This document shows, one piece after another, positions 48,041-57,014 of a stretch of 64,000 nucleotides of DNA (position 1 is the first letter of the stretch; every line of letters begins with the position of its first letter). A model generated the notes under the pieces. The model saw only the letters and a list, made by a program, of their open reading frames with translations, was not told the origin of the DNA and did no database searches. The DNA is taken from contig CALYLO010000009.1 in NCBI GenBank assembly GCA_944800085.1, forward strand, positions 105,001 to 169,000, written 5' to 3'. Position numbers and translations under genes: made by a program. Source of the DNA: Paenibacillus melissococcoides (GTDB taxonomy: Bacteria; Bacillota; Bacilli; Paenibacillales; Paenibacillaceae).

Positions 48041-49552
48041 CACTAGCGTTGCATCAATCTTTTTACGAAAATTTCTATCCCATAAGTCTCTATATTTGTA
48101 ACTTATTGAACTATATTCATGGACAAAAATAAAGAAATCTCCTATTGTTGAGTTACCCTAACGTTATCCATAAAACGCCTCAACAAAGGAGATTTCTTAT
48201 GGATAACGTACCGAATCATAACGTCATTTGTCAATGCCTAAAATGGTTACATGTCCATTCTACTCGACACGAGTCATTGGATTACCGGGCCCAAAAGCTG
48301 TTTGTCGGCTCTTCGACACTCTTATTTGTAGAGGCACAGCTTCAGCAACGAGACTCATACAAAGTCATGTCAGAGCATGTAGCGGCTAATCCTGAATTTC
48401 AAGATCTTCTGGGTCTCAAGAGCATAAGCGCTTCTCAACTATCGCGGAAGCTGAAACGGCTGCCTATGGAGTATCTTCAGACGCTCTTTTTCTCGCTCAT
48501 TGATCGAATCAAGCAACTTACAAAAGGGAAACGCGGCATTACGCCTGGTATTGGGAAACTCAAGCTAATCGATTCATCGGGAATTACACTACCTCCCATT
48601 CTCGCGAAATGGTCCTATTGTTCCAAAAGTAGCCATGGCGTGAAGATGCACACCTCCTTGGTCGTTGCGGACTCCAAAACGATGTATCCAGACAAGATCG
48701 TCGCTTCAACCAAAGATGTAGCCGATCATGAAGTCGTGTTGGAATTTACAGTGGATAAAGATGCGACCTACGTGATGGACCGAGGATACCAGGTATACGA
48801 CCATTTTCAGAAATGGGTAGAGGATAAGATTAAATTTGTTTGCCGCGTCAAGCAAAAGAGCCGGTTAACGATCATCAGAAAAAGAGACCTCCCCAAAAGG
48901 CAGAATGGGTTTATCCTTGATGCTGATGTGACGATGCCGGAGCTGCCAGCGGTTCTGCGTTTGATTGAGTTTAAGGATGACCAAGGGCGTACCTATCGAA
49001 TTGTAACGAATCGATTTGACTTATCCGCACATCAAATTGCCGAGATTTATCGAAATCGCTGGCATATTGAGTTGTTTTTTAAATGGGTCAAGCAGCATAT
49101 TCGATTGGTAAAACCCCACGGTTATACGGCCGAAGCGATTTGGAACCAAATGTATATTGCTTTAATCGCGTATGCTCTCTGTTTGCTGATTAAATTAACA
49201 CTGGACTGTAAAAAGTCGACATGGGACCTCCTCCAGTTGATTCGCATCTATGCGGAAAAACCATGGGAAAATTTGATCGCTGCACTCAACCGCAAGCCGA
49301 CTCGAACATCTAGAGGTCGACCAAAGCGAAATGGGAGACGTCCGAAAAAGGCAACAAAGTCGATGAAACCGAGACTGATTGTGACGTAATGACAAACGAA
49401 AACGATTTTTACATATAATGGATAACGCGTAGGGTCTGTTTCCAGCTCGACTTTTTTAGACTTAGCGCGGACATCGCAAATGTAAATATATATCATATAT
49501 TGATGTTAATTGAAATTAGATTATGAACTAACCGCTCGATGCAACGCTAGTG
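48041..49552 (+). mobile_element. IS4-family insertion sequence, complete
   Basis: 1512 bp with perfect 15-bp inverted repeats CACTAGCGTTGCATC (48041-48055) and GATGCAACGCTAGTG (49538-49552), and a 9-bp target duplication CTATGCTGG on both sides (48032-48040 and 49553-49561). One transposase gene. It separates the HNH gene from the DUF2075 gene; without it they would be about 80 bp apart. Confidence 0.92.
48199..49389 (+). CDS. IS4-family DDE transposase
   Basis: 396 residues from the ATG at 48199, which has AAAGGAG upstream; the frame is open further up without a site. DDE residues: Asp in KLKLIDSSGITLP, Asp in YVMDRGYQVYD, and Glu in the Y-(2)-R-(3)-E-(6)-K block IYRNRWHIELFFKWVKQH, diagnostic of IS4. 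Intact. Note that the RBS region AACAAAGGAGATTTCTTATG is mirrored by AAGAAATCTCC about 60 bp upstream, forming a hairpin that could keep read-through transcripts from being translated. Confidence 0.93.
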   Translation: MDNVPNHNVICQCLKWLHVHSTRHESLDYRAQKLFVGSSTLLFVEAQLQQRDSYKVMSEHVAANPEFQDLLGLKSISASQLSRKLKRLPMEYLQTLFFSLIDRIKQLTKGKRGITPGIGKLKLIDSSGITLPPILAKWSYCSKSSHGVKMHTSLVVADSKTMYPDKIVASTKDVADHEVVLEFTVDKDATYVMDRGYQVYDHFQKWVEDKIKFVCRVKQKSRLTIIRKRDLPKRQNGFILDADVTMPELPAVLRLIEFKDDQGRTYRIVTNRFDLSAHQIAEIYRNRWHIELFFKWVKQHIRLVKPHGYTAEAIWNQMYIALIAYALCLLIKLTLDCKKSTWDLLQLIRIYAEKPWENLIAALNRKPTRTSRGRPKRNGRRPKKATKSMKPRLIVT

Positions 49553-49607
49553 CTATGCTGGACCGATTTCGCAACTATTAAGCATAACGAAGGCTGAGTG
49601 GCTTACC

Positions 49608-51373
49608 ATGATGCAAGATAACTACATCGTTATGGTTGGTGATGCCCCAAGTAAGGAACAAATGGATGCGTGGGACGATTGCTATATCAAAAGCCTCCCA
49701 TTCTTTAATGTGTGCTCCAAGTATGATTGCAATATTATTTTTGAGTATCAGCTGCCTAGAGAAGGTGGAAGAAGGCCTGACGTTCTCTTGCTTTCAGGCA
49801 ACCGGTTGTTCGTACTAGAGTACAAAATGAAAAGTGGCATTACGCGAGCAGATGTAGACCAGGTATCCTCATATGCACGAGACTTGAAGAATTACCATAG
49901 TGCCTCTCATGAATTAGAGGTAATTCCCTATCTTGTGCCCACGAAGGCGAGTGGGAAACATCGCGAATTTGATGATGTTATTGCTTGTACGCCCGATAAA
50001 CTCGCAGAGCTTATTGAACCTCATCTTGCTGTTCGTCAAGTAAATCAAATTAGAGGATTGGCTTGCTGGTCAATATCTACCTTTACCATCCTTAGTAAGT
50101 GCTGCCCAAGCCATATAGAATAATGAGGACTTACCATACATACGTAAAGCGAATAGTGCGGGGATCCCTGAAGCGGTAGCTGCCTTAATAGATATTAGTG
50201 AAGATGCAATGCGAACGGGAAAAAGGTTGCTGGCTTTAGTAACGGGTGTACCTGGAGCGGGAAAAACGCTGTTAGGCCTTGACTTCGTTCATAAAACTCA
50301 CAATGGCATGGATCAAAGCTCTGTGTTTTTATCAGCAAACGGACCTTTGGTTGAAGTATTACAGCATGCTCTCCAAAATAAAACCTTCGTTAGTTCGCTC
50401 AGGAATTACGTTAAGGAGTATGGGATCCATAAACGTGGTGTACCCAGAGAGGCATATTACCGTATTTGATGAAGTGCAACGACTATGGGATAAAAATCAG
50501 GTTCTTGAGAAGCACAATGTAAATAAATCCGAGCCTGACCTGATTATCGAGATCGCTGAGAGGATACCGGATTGGTCTGTGATGCTTGGCCTTGTTGGAG
50601 AAGGCCAAGAGATACATAATGGCGAAGAAGCGGGTATCGCTCAGTGGAAGGATGCTATTAAAGCAGGAACTAAGGAATGGTTGGTCGTTTGCTCACCAAA
50701 GCTTGAACCTATTTTTAAGGATATTTGCGAAGTGAGAACTTTTGAAAAGCTGGACTTAAATGTATCGCTTCGTTCGCATTTGGCAGATGATGTTTCGAAA
50801 TGGGTAGCTAGCCTGCTTGATCGAAACATTACGGAAGCAACCCAACTTAGTGAAAGGATACACAAGCAAGGCTTTAAGATGTACGTCACGAGAGACCTTG
50901 TTCGCGCGAAGAACTACTGTCGAAAAAGATATGAAGATAACAACATCAAACGATATGGTCTAGTCTGCTCGTCAAAATCGAGTATTCTCCCGCGGTTCGG
51001 GTTGGATAATTCGTATCAGACCACGAAGTCATTAAAAGTAGGGCCCTGGTACAATGAGCCTGTTGGAAGTAAGGATTCTTGCTGTCAGCTTGATACGGTG
51101 GTTACCGAGTTTTTCTGTCAGGGATTAGAGCTTGATATGCCGATCGTATGTTGGGGCGAGGATCTTATATGGGGTAACGGTGGTTGGAAGCGATTCGAGG
51201 GGAAATCCCGGTGCAAAGATCCACATCAGATACGATTGAACAGCTATAGAGTTCTTTTAACACGAGGGCGTGATGGGTTTATTGTGTATATTCCGGACGA
51301 CAGAGCTTTAGATAAGAAGTATGAGTTGCTGCTACGCGCCGGCTTGGAAGAGCTATATCGAGGTGCCGAATGA
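49608..51373 (+). pseudogene. Frameshifted nuclease-helicase (PD-(D/E)xK plus DUF2075)
   Basis: Three frames make one protein of about 580 residues. Residues 1-150 are a restriction-endonuclease-like domain with Asp in RRPDVLLLSG and Glu/Lys in LFVLEYKMKSG. Near 50090-50200 the frame changes; the next piece has Walker A LVTGVPGAGKTLLGLDF. Near 50450 it changes again; the last piece has Walker B ITVFDEVQRLWD, then motifs of a superfamily 1-like DUF2075 ATPase to LNSYRVLLTRGRDGFIVYIP. Its stop overlaps the next gene by four bases, so it belonged to the same operon as the NUDIX-HNH pair. Non-functional unless programmed frameshifting occurs. Confidence 0.82.
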
Positions 51374-52240
51374 ACGCCGATGATTTGAAAGCAAGAATCT
51401 CAAATTTGAATATATGGAAGAAGAACGGCGAGCGAGCACCGCATAAACCCCTCTTGATCTTATATGCGCTGGGACAGTTCTACAATGGTAAGAAGCTAAG
51501 CATTTTACGAGGAGATACGCATCGAGTTGACGCAGCTTCTGAAGGAGTTGGGCCCGGTTCGGAAATCATACCACCCGGAGGAGCCGTTCGTCCGTCTGCA
51601 GCGGGATGGAATCTGGGAGATCGATCCGGTGGCAGATATGCCGTCGCCGAATGATAGGAGGTTGCTGCAGGCCGAGGTAACGGGGGGTTTTACCGATGAA
51701 GTGCTTAGACTGTTGCAAGCCGATCGAATGCTCGTTTTTGAATTGGCGACAATTTTGCTGGAAGGGCACTTTGCGGAGACTCTGCATGAGGATATCCTCC
51801 AACGTGTAGGTTTGGATTCAGTTGTATACAGGAAGAAGCCTAGGGACCCGCGTTTCCGTGAACGGATACTGATCGCATATGAATATTGCTGTGCAGTGTG
51901 TGGGTTCAATGTTCGACTGGGACATGAATTAGTGGCAGTGGAAGCAGCACATATCCAATGGCATCAATCGGGCGGCCCAGACCGGGAGGAGAACGGAATC
52001 GCGTTGTGTTCGTTACACCATAAGCTGTTTGACAGAAGGGTCTTTACGATTTCTCCGGAACGACAGCTATTGGTTGCGGAAACAGCGAATGGTACGCAGG
52101 GGTTTTACGATTGGTTAATGCGCTATCATGGAACGGTAATACGTTCCCCCATTCGTCCGGAGTATGTGGCCGGGGAGAACTTCTTGCATTGGCATATGCG
52201 TGAGGTATTTCGTGGGCCAGCCAGGTATGTTATTGGTTGA
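51370..52240 (+). pseudogene. Frameshifted phosphorothioate-type restriction endonuclease (SBD-HNH)
   Basis: The ATG at 51370 overlaps the previous stop and opens LNIWKKNGERAPHKPLLILY, the start of the sulfur-binding domain of ScoMcrA-like enzymes. The frame breaks near 51508; the rest continues in another frame as TQLLKELGPVRKSYHPEEPF. It then runs through SLHEDIL-like LHEDILQRVGLDS and the HNH part CAVCGFNVRLGHELVAVEAA, HIQWHQSGGPDREENGIALC and SLHHKLFDRR. Apart from this one lesion all expected blocks are present at normal spacing (about 290 residues). It would have cut phosphorothioated or methylated foreign DNA. Confidence 0.85.
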
Positions 52241-52275
52241 ATATATGAGTCGTTGTCAAGGAGAGGGAGAGCCAC

Positions 52276-52950
52276 ATGTTTAAGAAGCTAGTCGGATTAT
52301 TCAAGACGGAACCGAAGAAATCGTCGTCACCGTCGCCGAAACGACAACCCAGTAAGCCTAAAGTAGAATCAACACGCATTGGTGAGCTGGGTGAACATAA
52401 GATCAACATACAATTGGACCAGCTTCCCAAGGATTGCATGCACCTGGCGGATCTGATGATTCCCAACCCCAGGTCTCGAACGGGATACTCGCAAATTGAT
52501 CATGTGGTTGTGACTCCATACGGGCTGTTCGTTATTGAAACGAAGAACTACAACGGGGAGATTAAGGGAGCCCGAACAGACAAGCAATGGACGGTAAGTA
52601 ATCGGTTCAGAATGTATAACCCGCTCATGCAGAACTATGGACATATTAAAGCGCTGACGGCGATCTTGCTAGCATATCCTGACTTGAAATTCATCTCCCT
52701 GGTTTCCTTCACAATGCGTTGCCGCTTTAGTATTGATCCTGAGCTTAGGAAGATCCATTCTGACGAACTGGTCGTCTATGATGTGGAGTTATCTGAATTC
52801 ATCGGGCGGAAGTTGACTAGGTTGAAAGCAGAATCAGCACCTACATTTAATGCCGAGGATGTTTCGTGTATTCACGAAACGATACGTCTTGCAAATATTG
52901 CGGATCCGGAGATCAGGAGGCAACATGTTGAGAAAATAAAGAGCAAGTAG
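52276..52950 (+). CDS. NERD domain nuclease-related protein
   Basis: 224 residues. A short basic Pro/Ser/Lys-rich N-terminus (1-33) precedes a NERD domain: RIGELGEHKINIQLDQL, then Asp in SQIDHVVVTPYGLFVIETKN with the E-x-K pair, and QWTVSNRFRMYNPLMQNYGH. NERD is distantly related to PD-(D/E)xK nucleases and is found in defence and DNA-processing proteins. AAGGAGAGGGAGAG lies upstream of the ATG. It follows the broken restriction gene by 35 bp and may be the last gene of that operon. Intact. Confidence 0.85.
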   Translation: MFKKLVGLFKTEPKKSSSPSPKRQPSKPKVESTRIGELGEHKINIQLDQLPKDCMHLADLMIPNPRSRTGYSQIDHVVVTPYGLFVIETKNYNGEIKGARTDKQWTVSNRFRMYNPLMQNYGHIKALTAILLAYPDLKFISLVSFTMRCRFSIDPELRKIHSDELVVYDVELSEFIGRKLTRLKAESAPTFNAEDVSCIHETIRLANIADPEIRRQHVEKIKSK

Positions 52951-53306
52951 CTCCCTTGGTGGCGATGGGATAAGGTATGACGTATTAGAACATAGCTATT
53001 ACTCTTCGTAGACGACTTCAATTCTCTTGCGACTCGGGAATCGATAAAGTACAACTTAGTGCTAACCGGATAAGCCATAGGGATAAGTAATACACCAACA
53101 TGACTGGCCTGCTATTGGTAAAAAAATATCATTTTAAAGCTGGGGATTCGGTTATAAGACGGTCAGTAGATTTTTGAACTTGGCGGCCAGCCGGGCGTTT
53201 CTAGGTTAGTTGTTGATGGAATGTGGTTGTTGTAAAATAGATGAAACGGGTGCCAGACCGTTTTAGATCTATCTTAGGGCTAACTGATCACGGAGAGATC
53301 ACTAGG
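52951..53306. other. Gap between NERD gene and integrase terminator
   Basis: About 355 bp with no supported ORF. It lies next to the 3' end of the integrase, where an attachment site might be expected, but no obvious direct repeat of a tRNA or other core could be recognised. Confidence 0.4.
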
Positions 53307-53367
53307 AAAAAGCGTGTCCATCGTAAGGCGGTCAACCTTTATGGCGATGGGTTGAACGCTTTTTTCC
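53307..53367. terminator. Inverted repeat/terminator next to integrase
   Basis: Outer arms AAGCGTGTCCATCG and CGATGGGTTGAACGCTT pair with a small internal bulge, followed by T-rich DNA. An A run on the left suggests it can also stop minus-strand transcription from the integrase. Confidence 0.65.
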
Positions 53368-53430
53368 TTTTTAAGTCGGTAGTATGGCAAATATAAAGAC
53401 CGTACTGGATGAACCCAGCACGGTCGCTAT

Positions 53431-54605
53431 TTATCCATTCTTCTTTTCCTTCTTACGCGGGACGATGGAGTCAAGCTTGTTCGCAGCTTCTTTGTCGGCT
53501 TTTTGTAAAGCGTGGCCGTATACGTTCATGGTCGTGGAAATGCTGCTGTGGCCAAGGCGTTCCGAGATCAATTTCGCATGAACACCCATGTTTATTAATA
53601 GGGTCGCGCTTGTATGTCTAAGATCGTGGAAGCGAATGTACTTAAAGCCGTTCTTCTTTAGGAAATTGCGAAACCACAAGTACGGGGTTTCAGGGTAGTA
53701 AGCATTGCCTTCATCATTCGAAAAAACGAAAAAGTGGTCCCCGCCTTTCCAAGCATCCCCCAATGCCAGCCGTTTCTTTCTTTCCTCTAGGTAATACTCC
53801 TTTAGATGTTCGGTAACTGTGTCAGAAAGGCTCACTTTACGTTTGGACTTGTGTGTCTTAGGCTCAGTAATAATTCTGTGGCCATTCTTGGAATAAGAAA
53901 TGGTTTGCTTTACTTCAATAACGCCATCCTTTATATCCACATTTTTCCACTCCGAACCAACTAGCTCGCCTCTTCTTAAAGCAGTTGTGATGGCAAGTAA
54001 AATCATTATGCGCCACTTCATGGGCTCATTTTCTAGGGCTTCGAATAGCCGAACAACTTCATCTTCATCGTAAACTTCAAGCTCTCTACGAGTTACTTTA
54101 GGATGTTTGACTCCGGTCATTGGGTTGTCGCGTACCAATCGCCAATCGACTGCCCTCGAGAAGATGTTCTTCAAAACACGGTGTGTGTACTGTACAGTAC
54201 CGGGGGAAAGCTGGCCAGGCTTTCCATCTTGGCGTTGCCCGTCTTTCCCCAAATCTGGATGAAGTTTACGATATGGAAAGTTTGTATTTTATCCAAACGC
54301 ATATGGCCAAAGACAGGAAGGATGCGGTTTTTAAGAAACCTTAAATAGATGTCTAGAGTTTTTTGCCTTAACTCATGAACGGCGTATTTCTCTTTCCACT
54401 CTTCTACAAAGTCAGCGAAAGTCATCTTTTCGGGAGCAATATATGCGCCGCTTTCCACTTCTGTCTGAAATTCCGCAAGAAGCTTTCGGGCCTCGCGAAC
54501 GCCCTTAGCAGACACGGTCTTGGTCCTTCGCACCCTGTGGCCGTGCCCTCCAGCCTCAACGACTAGCAGCCAAGAATCATTGCCCCGCTTTTGCAAACTT
54601 GCCAT
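53431..54605 (-). pseudogene. Tyrosine-recombinase integrase with one frameshift
   Basis: Minus strand. The first frame (54605 to about 54255) has the arm and SAM-like N-terminal region (TFADFVEEWKEKYAVHELRQ, TLDIYLRFLKNRILPVFG). After a one-base shift near 54255 the second frame carries the rest, with all catalytic residues: Arg in ITTALRRGELVG, HxxR in FHDLRHTSATLL, His in ERLGHSSIST and Tyr in MNVYGHALQ. Phage/ICE type, about 390 residues. The xis-like gene is just upstream. The element it moved can no longer be excised by this copy. Confidence 0.88.
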
Positions 54606-54620
54606 ATAAGACCCCTCCCC

Positions 54621-54872
54621 TTATTGATTTTCCGCTGAATTATAGTTAATACCCTGTTGCTCTTGAAACCAGGCAAGGAGCGTGTCACGTCTGAAGAGCA
54701 GTTTGGACCCTATGCGGATATGGGGCAAGCGACGTTGTCTACAGAGCGCATACAGCTTGTCTTTCGAAATGGTGCATTCAAAGACTTCTTCCCATGCTTC
54801 CTTTAAGGTTAGCGTGTTACGTTTTGCCGCTGGGATAAGATGAGTGTTTTGTTGAAGTGTAGTTTCTTGCAT
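54621..54872 (-). CDS. Excisionase-like helix-turn-helix protein
   Basis: 83 residues. MerR/Xis-type HTH_17: LTLKEAWEEVFECTISKDKL, then YALCRQRRLPHIRIGSKLLF and RRDTLLAWFQEQ, the signature of DNA-binding excisionases. The start at 54872 has AGGAGG upstream. It lies 15 bp upstream of the integrase on the same strand, the usual xis-int pair. It directs excision in such elements. Intact. Confidence 0.82.
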   Translation of the reverse strand: MQETTLQQNTHLIPAAKRNTLTLKEAWEEVFECTISKDKLYALCRQRRLPHIRIGSKLLFRRDTLLAWFQEQQGINYNSAENQ

Positions 54873-55285
54873 ATGAAAACCTCCTTGATTAGAGAGTAAG
54901 ACTTCTATGTTTGGTAAGCAATTTTCGAGATACCCTTTTTTAGGATGTGTTCGATCTGGTTTACAATCGTATCAACCTCCAATCATGTATTTACGTTCCC
55001 ATATTCGAAAGCCGCCGATCGACTGATGGGGGAACCCGGCTATATGTTTTGTTCAGTGTCTGAAAAGGACGACGAAAAAAGCCCTCTTCAGTAGGAATAG
55101 AGCTTTCTACCTGAAAAGGGCTTTCGTCTTTTGGGCATGTTAAGCCAATTAAGTTTTAAAGCAGAAATTTAAAGAATCAGAATGATTCCCATCCGTGTGG
55201 CAGGAATAAAGTAAAAAGTGAAAACTAAATGGTATAAATTAATATTAAGAGACATTTGCCATGTTTATCAAGGCATCACTTTCGC
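54873..55285. other. Gap with bidirectional terminator
   Basis: About 410 bp without a supported gene, between the XRE regulator and xis on the minus strand. It contains the strong inverted repeat at 55071-55128 and AT-rich DNA likely to hold the xis-int promoter. Confidence 0.5.
55071..55128. terminator. Long bidirectional terminator
   Basis: Arms of 24 and 22 bases (GACGAAAAAAGCCCTCTTCAG, trimmed here, pairing with CTGAAAAGGGCTTTCGTC) around a 12-base loop. A and T runs on both sides allow use in both directions. It probably ends the minus-strand XRE transcript. Confidence 0.8.
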
Positions 55286-55654
55286 TTAAACTTTTCTATC
55301 CGGTATTAGGCTGAAAATTTCTTTTGTTATTCTGTGTAAAGTTTCTACTTCGCGAATTGAGCGGCTTTTTAATAATTGATGATGCCTCCATAGAATGGTG
55401 CCGTCATTTTTTTCGTTACTTTTCAAGTTGTCTCGTGTTCCTTCATCGAGAGGAAGAATACTGTCTAGATCTACATCTAGGGCAGCTATGATTTTGGCAA
55501 GAGAGTCTAGGGTTATGTTTCTGGTGCCGCGCTCCACTGCGCCAATGTATTGGTACATAAGTTGAGCTTTATCGGCCAACTGCTGCTGCGTCAAGCCTTT
55601 CCTCTTGCGAATATCCCGTATTTTTTCTCCAATGGTGATTCTTAACGTGTCCAT
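55286..55654 (-). CDS. XRE-family transcriptional regulator
   Basis: 122 residues. N-terminal helix-turn-helix: IGEKIRDIRKRKGLTQQQLA, then YIGAVERGTRNITLDSLAKI (residues about 8-60), the Cro/CI fold. The C-terminal half (HHQLLKSRSIREVETLHRIT) is helical and probably a dimerisation part. Divergent from the genes at 55803-56927, with about 150 bp between that could hold the shared operator. Probably the repressor of the integrated element. Confidence 0.85.
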   Translation of the reverse strand: MDTLRITIGEKIRDIRKRKGLTQQQLADKAQLMYQYIGAVERGTRNITLDSLAKIIAALDVDLDSILPLDEGTRDNLKSNEKNDGTILWRHHQLLKSRSIREVETLHRITKEIFSLIPDRKV

Positions 55655-55802
55655 ATGCCCCTCCTTAATAAATTGTTAGTGAGTCCAATAAGGTTCAAGT
55701 AATTCTGATGAAACTTATATGGACCTTGTAAGTCCGGTGTCTAATTTTATTATAGGGAGTAGGCTTAAAAGCTTCGAATTTTGGGATAGGGAGATTTTCG
55801 AA

Positions 55803-56120
55803 ATGGACAAAAAAGAAATACAGACTGTTGTCTTAATTAGTGAGGAAGATGTAAGAACGATTTATCGCTTTCGCCAGCTTTCCACCAATGGGCCTGGTCA
55901 ATTTCTGTTGGAGCTATGGAACGGGCAGGTTATTCGCCGCTTTGTTATTCGTCAGACGGATAATGGTTTAACAGAGTTAGTGGATGAGGTCGGTAATGTA
56001 CAAAGGGTCGTTGGGGTATCTTACGGAATTCCAAATAACGACGACCAAAAGGTCGAGACTAGATTCGCAATAGCTGATTCATTTCATTCCGCACTTAACC
56101 TTTGGCAATTCGTTTTGTAA
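55803..56120 (+). CDS. Hypothetical protein
   Basis: 105 residues from the ATG at 55803, chosen for its GGGAGA site; an ATG at 55719 in the same frame has no site and would lie over the promoter area. Beta-rich, no membrane segment (VVLISEEDVRTIYRFRQLST, then GPGQFLLELWNGQVIRRFVI). Not recognised. Followed after 23 bp by another gene of the same direction, so likely a two- or three-gene operon of the integrated element. Low GC. Confidence 0.6.
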   Translation: MDKKEIQTVVLISEEDVRTIYRFRQLSTNGPGQFLLELWNGQVIRRFVIRQTDNGLTELVDEVGNVQRVVGVSYGIPNNDDQKVETRFAIADSFHSALNLWQFVL

Positions 56121-56143
56121 CCAACAAGATAAGGGGGATAGGC

Positions 56144-56659
56144 ATGTCTTAATTTGAAACTAAAGCTTTAAACTATATTACCGGCGGTCCCATTACTGTC
56201 AGGGATCTTTCAGATCTAGGAATGATTCCTCCCGGACAATCCGTGTTTCCGGCAAAATTTCATGAATTAGGCTGGGGAGCCTGGCTCCCTATGCCCTGCA
56301 TTACGTTATTACCGTATTATAGCGATGCAGTAGCGAGAGGACTAGGCTTAGAGGAACTTTTGATATATCTAGATGGAAAGGTGAAAGCTGATACTTTCTT
56401 AATGCATGAAGAGAGCAATTTGGAAGTTATTCGGGATAAACACGAGAGGGCTATGCTTATTGCCAGGGAGGTTAAAGTTAGGGAGAGGTTGAAGATAAAT
56501 GGTCATCAATATCCACGGAACGTCGGGGATGTTGTGCAGCTTTATTTGGATCTGGGACTTGCACTAGTATCTACAGACGAGACAAACGGGCAACTACGCT
56601 ACGATTTAATCATTAGGCCATTAAGTCATGTTGATACGGTGCTTAAAAGTAATCTTTAA
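56144..56659 (+). pseudogene. Hypothetical gene with stop at codon 3
   Basis: A good ribosome site (AAGGGGGAT) precedes ATG 56144, but the third codon is TAA (MS-stop-FETKALNYITGG). The frame is then open to 56659 and reads as one protein of about 170 residues, with PITVRDLSDLGMIPPGQSVF and LPYYSDAVARGLGLEELLIY. A single C-to-T change of CAA would give the stop. Re-initiation at the internal ATG 56222 would give a 145-residue product. Family not recognised. Confidence 0.6.
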
Positions 56660-56735
56660 CAAAAAAATGGAGAGGTACTTGGGAATATAGTTTGGTGATA
56701 ATAGCTGAGCAGTGGACACAAGGGGGCAGATACGG

Positions 56736-56927
56736 GTGGAAAAAGAACTTGATGTGCTAATAAACTACTTCGAAGAGTATATAAGCGAGCTCCAAAAGGA
56801 GCTCGAGCAAGAGCCGAACAGCGAGTTCATCAAAGGTCAAATGAAGGGGATGAACCAGGCGTTAAGAATCACAAGAATGCTCAATAAGCCTGATCCAGAG
56901 CACTGTGTTGATATAATTATCGATTAA
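56736..56927 (+). CDS. Small coiled-coil hypothetical protein
   Basis: 63 residues from GTG 56736, with AAGGGGGCAG upstream; a GTG 24 bases earlier overlaps that site. Mostly one charged helix (LDVLINYFEEYISELQKELE) ending in NKPDPEHCVDIIID. Not recognised. Last gene before a strong terminator-like hairpin. Confidence 0.6.
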   Translation: MEKELDVLINYFEEYISELQKELEQEPNSEFIKGQMKGMNQALRITRMLNKPDPEHCVDIIID

Positions 56928-56958
56928 GTCACAATGAACCGGTTAGCGGTGATAGTAG

Positions 56959-56996
56959 AAGCGGGAGGGGGGGCTAATCGCCCCCCTCCCGCTTGC
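56959..56996. terminator. GC-rich hairpin between convergent genes
   Basis: Perfect 14-bp stem AAGCGGGAGGGGGG / CCCCCCTCCCGCTT. It lacks a proper T run but lies between convergent genes at 56927 and 57015. Confidence 0.65.
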
Positions 56997-57014
56997 TTGA
57001 ACAATAGATATTAA

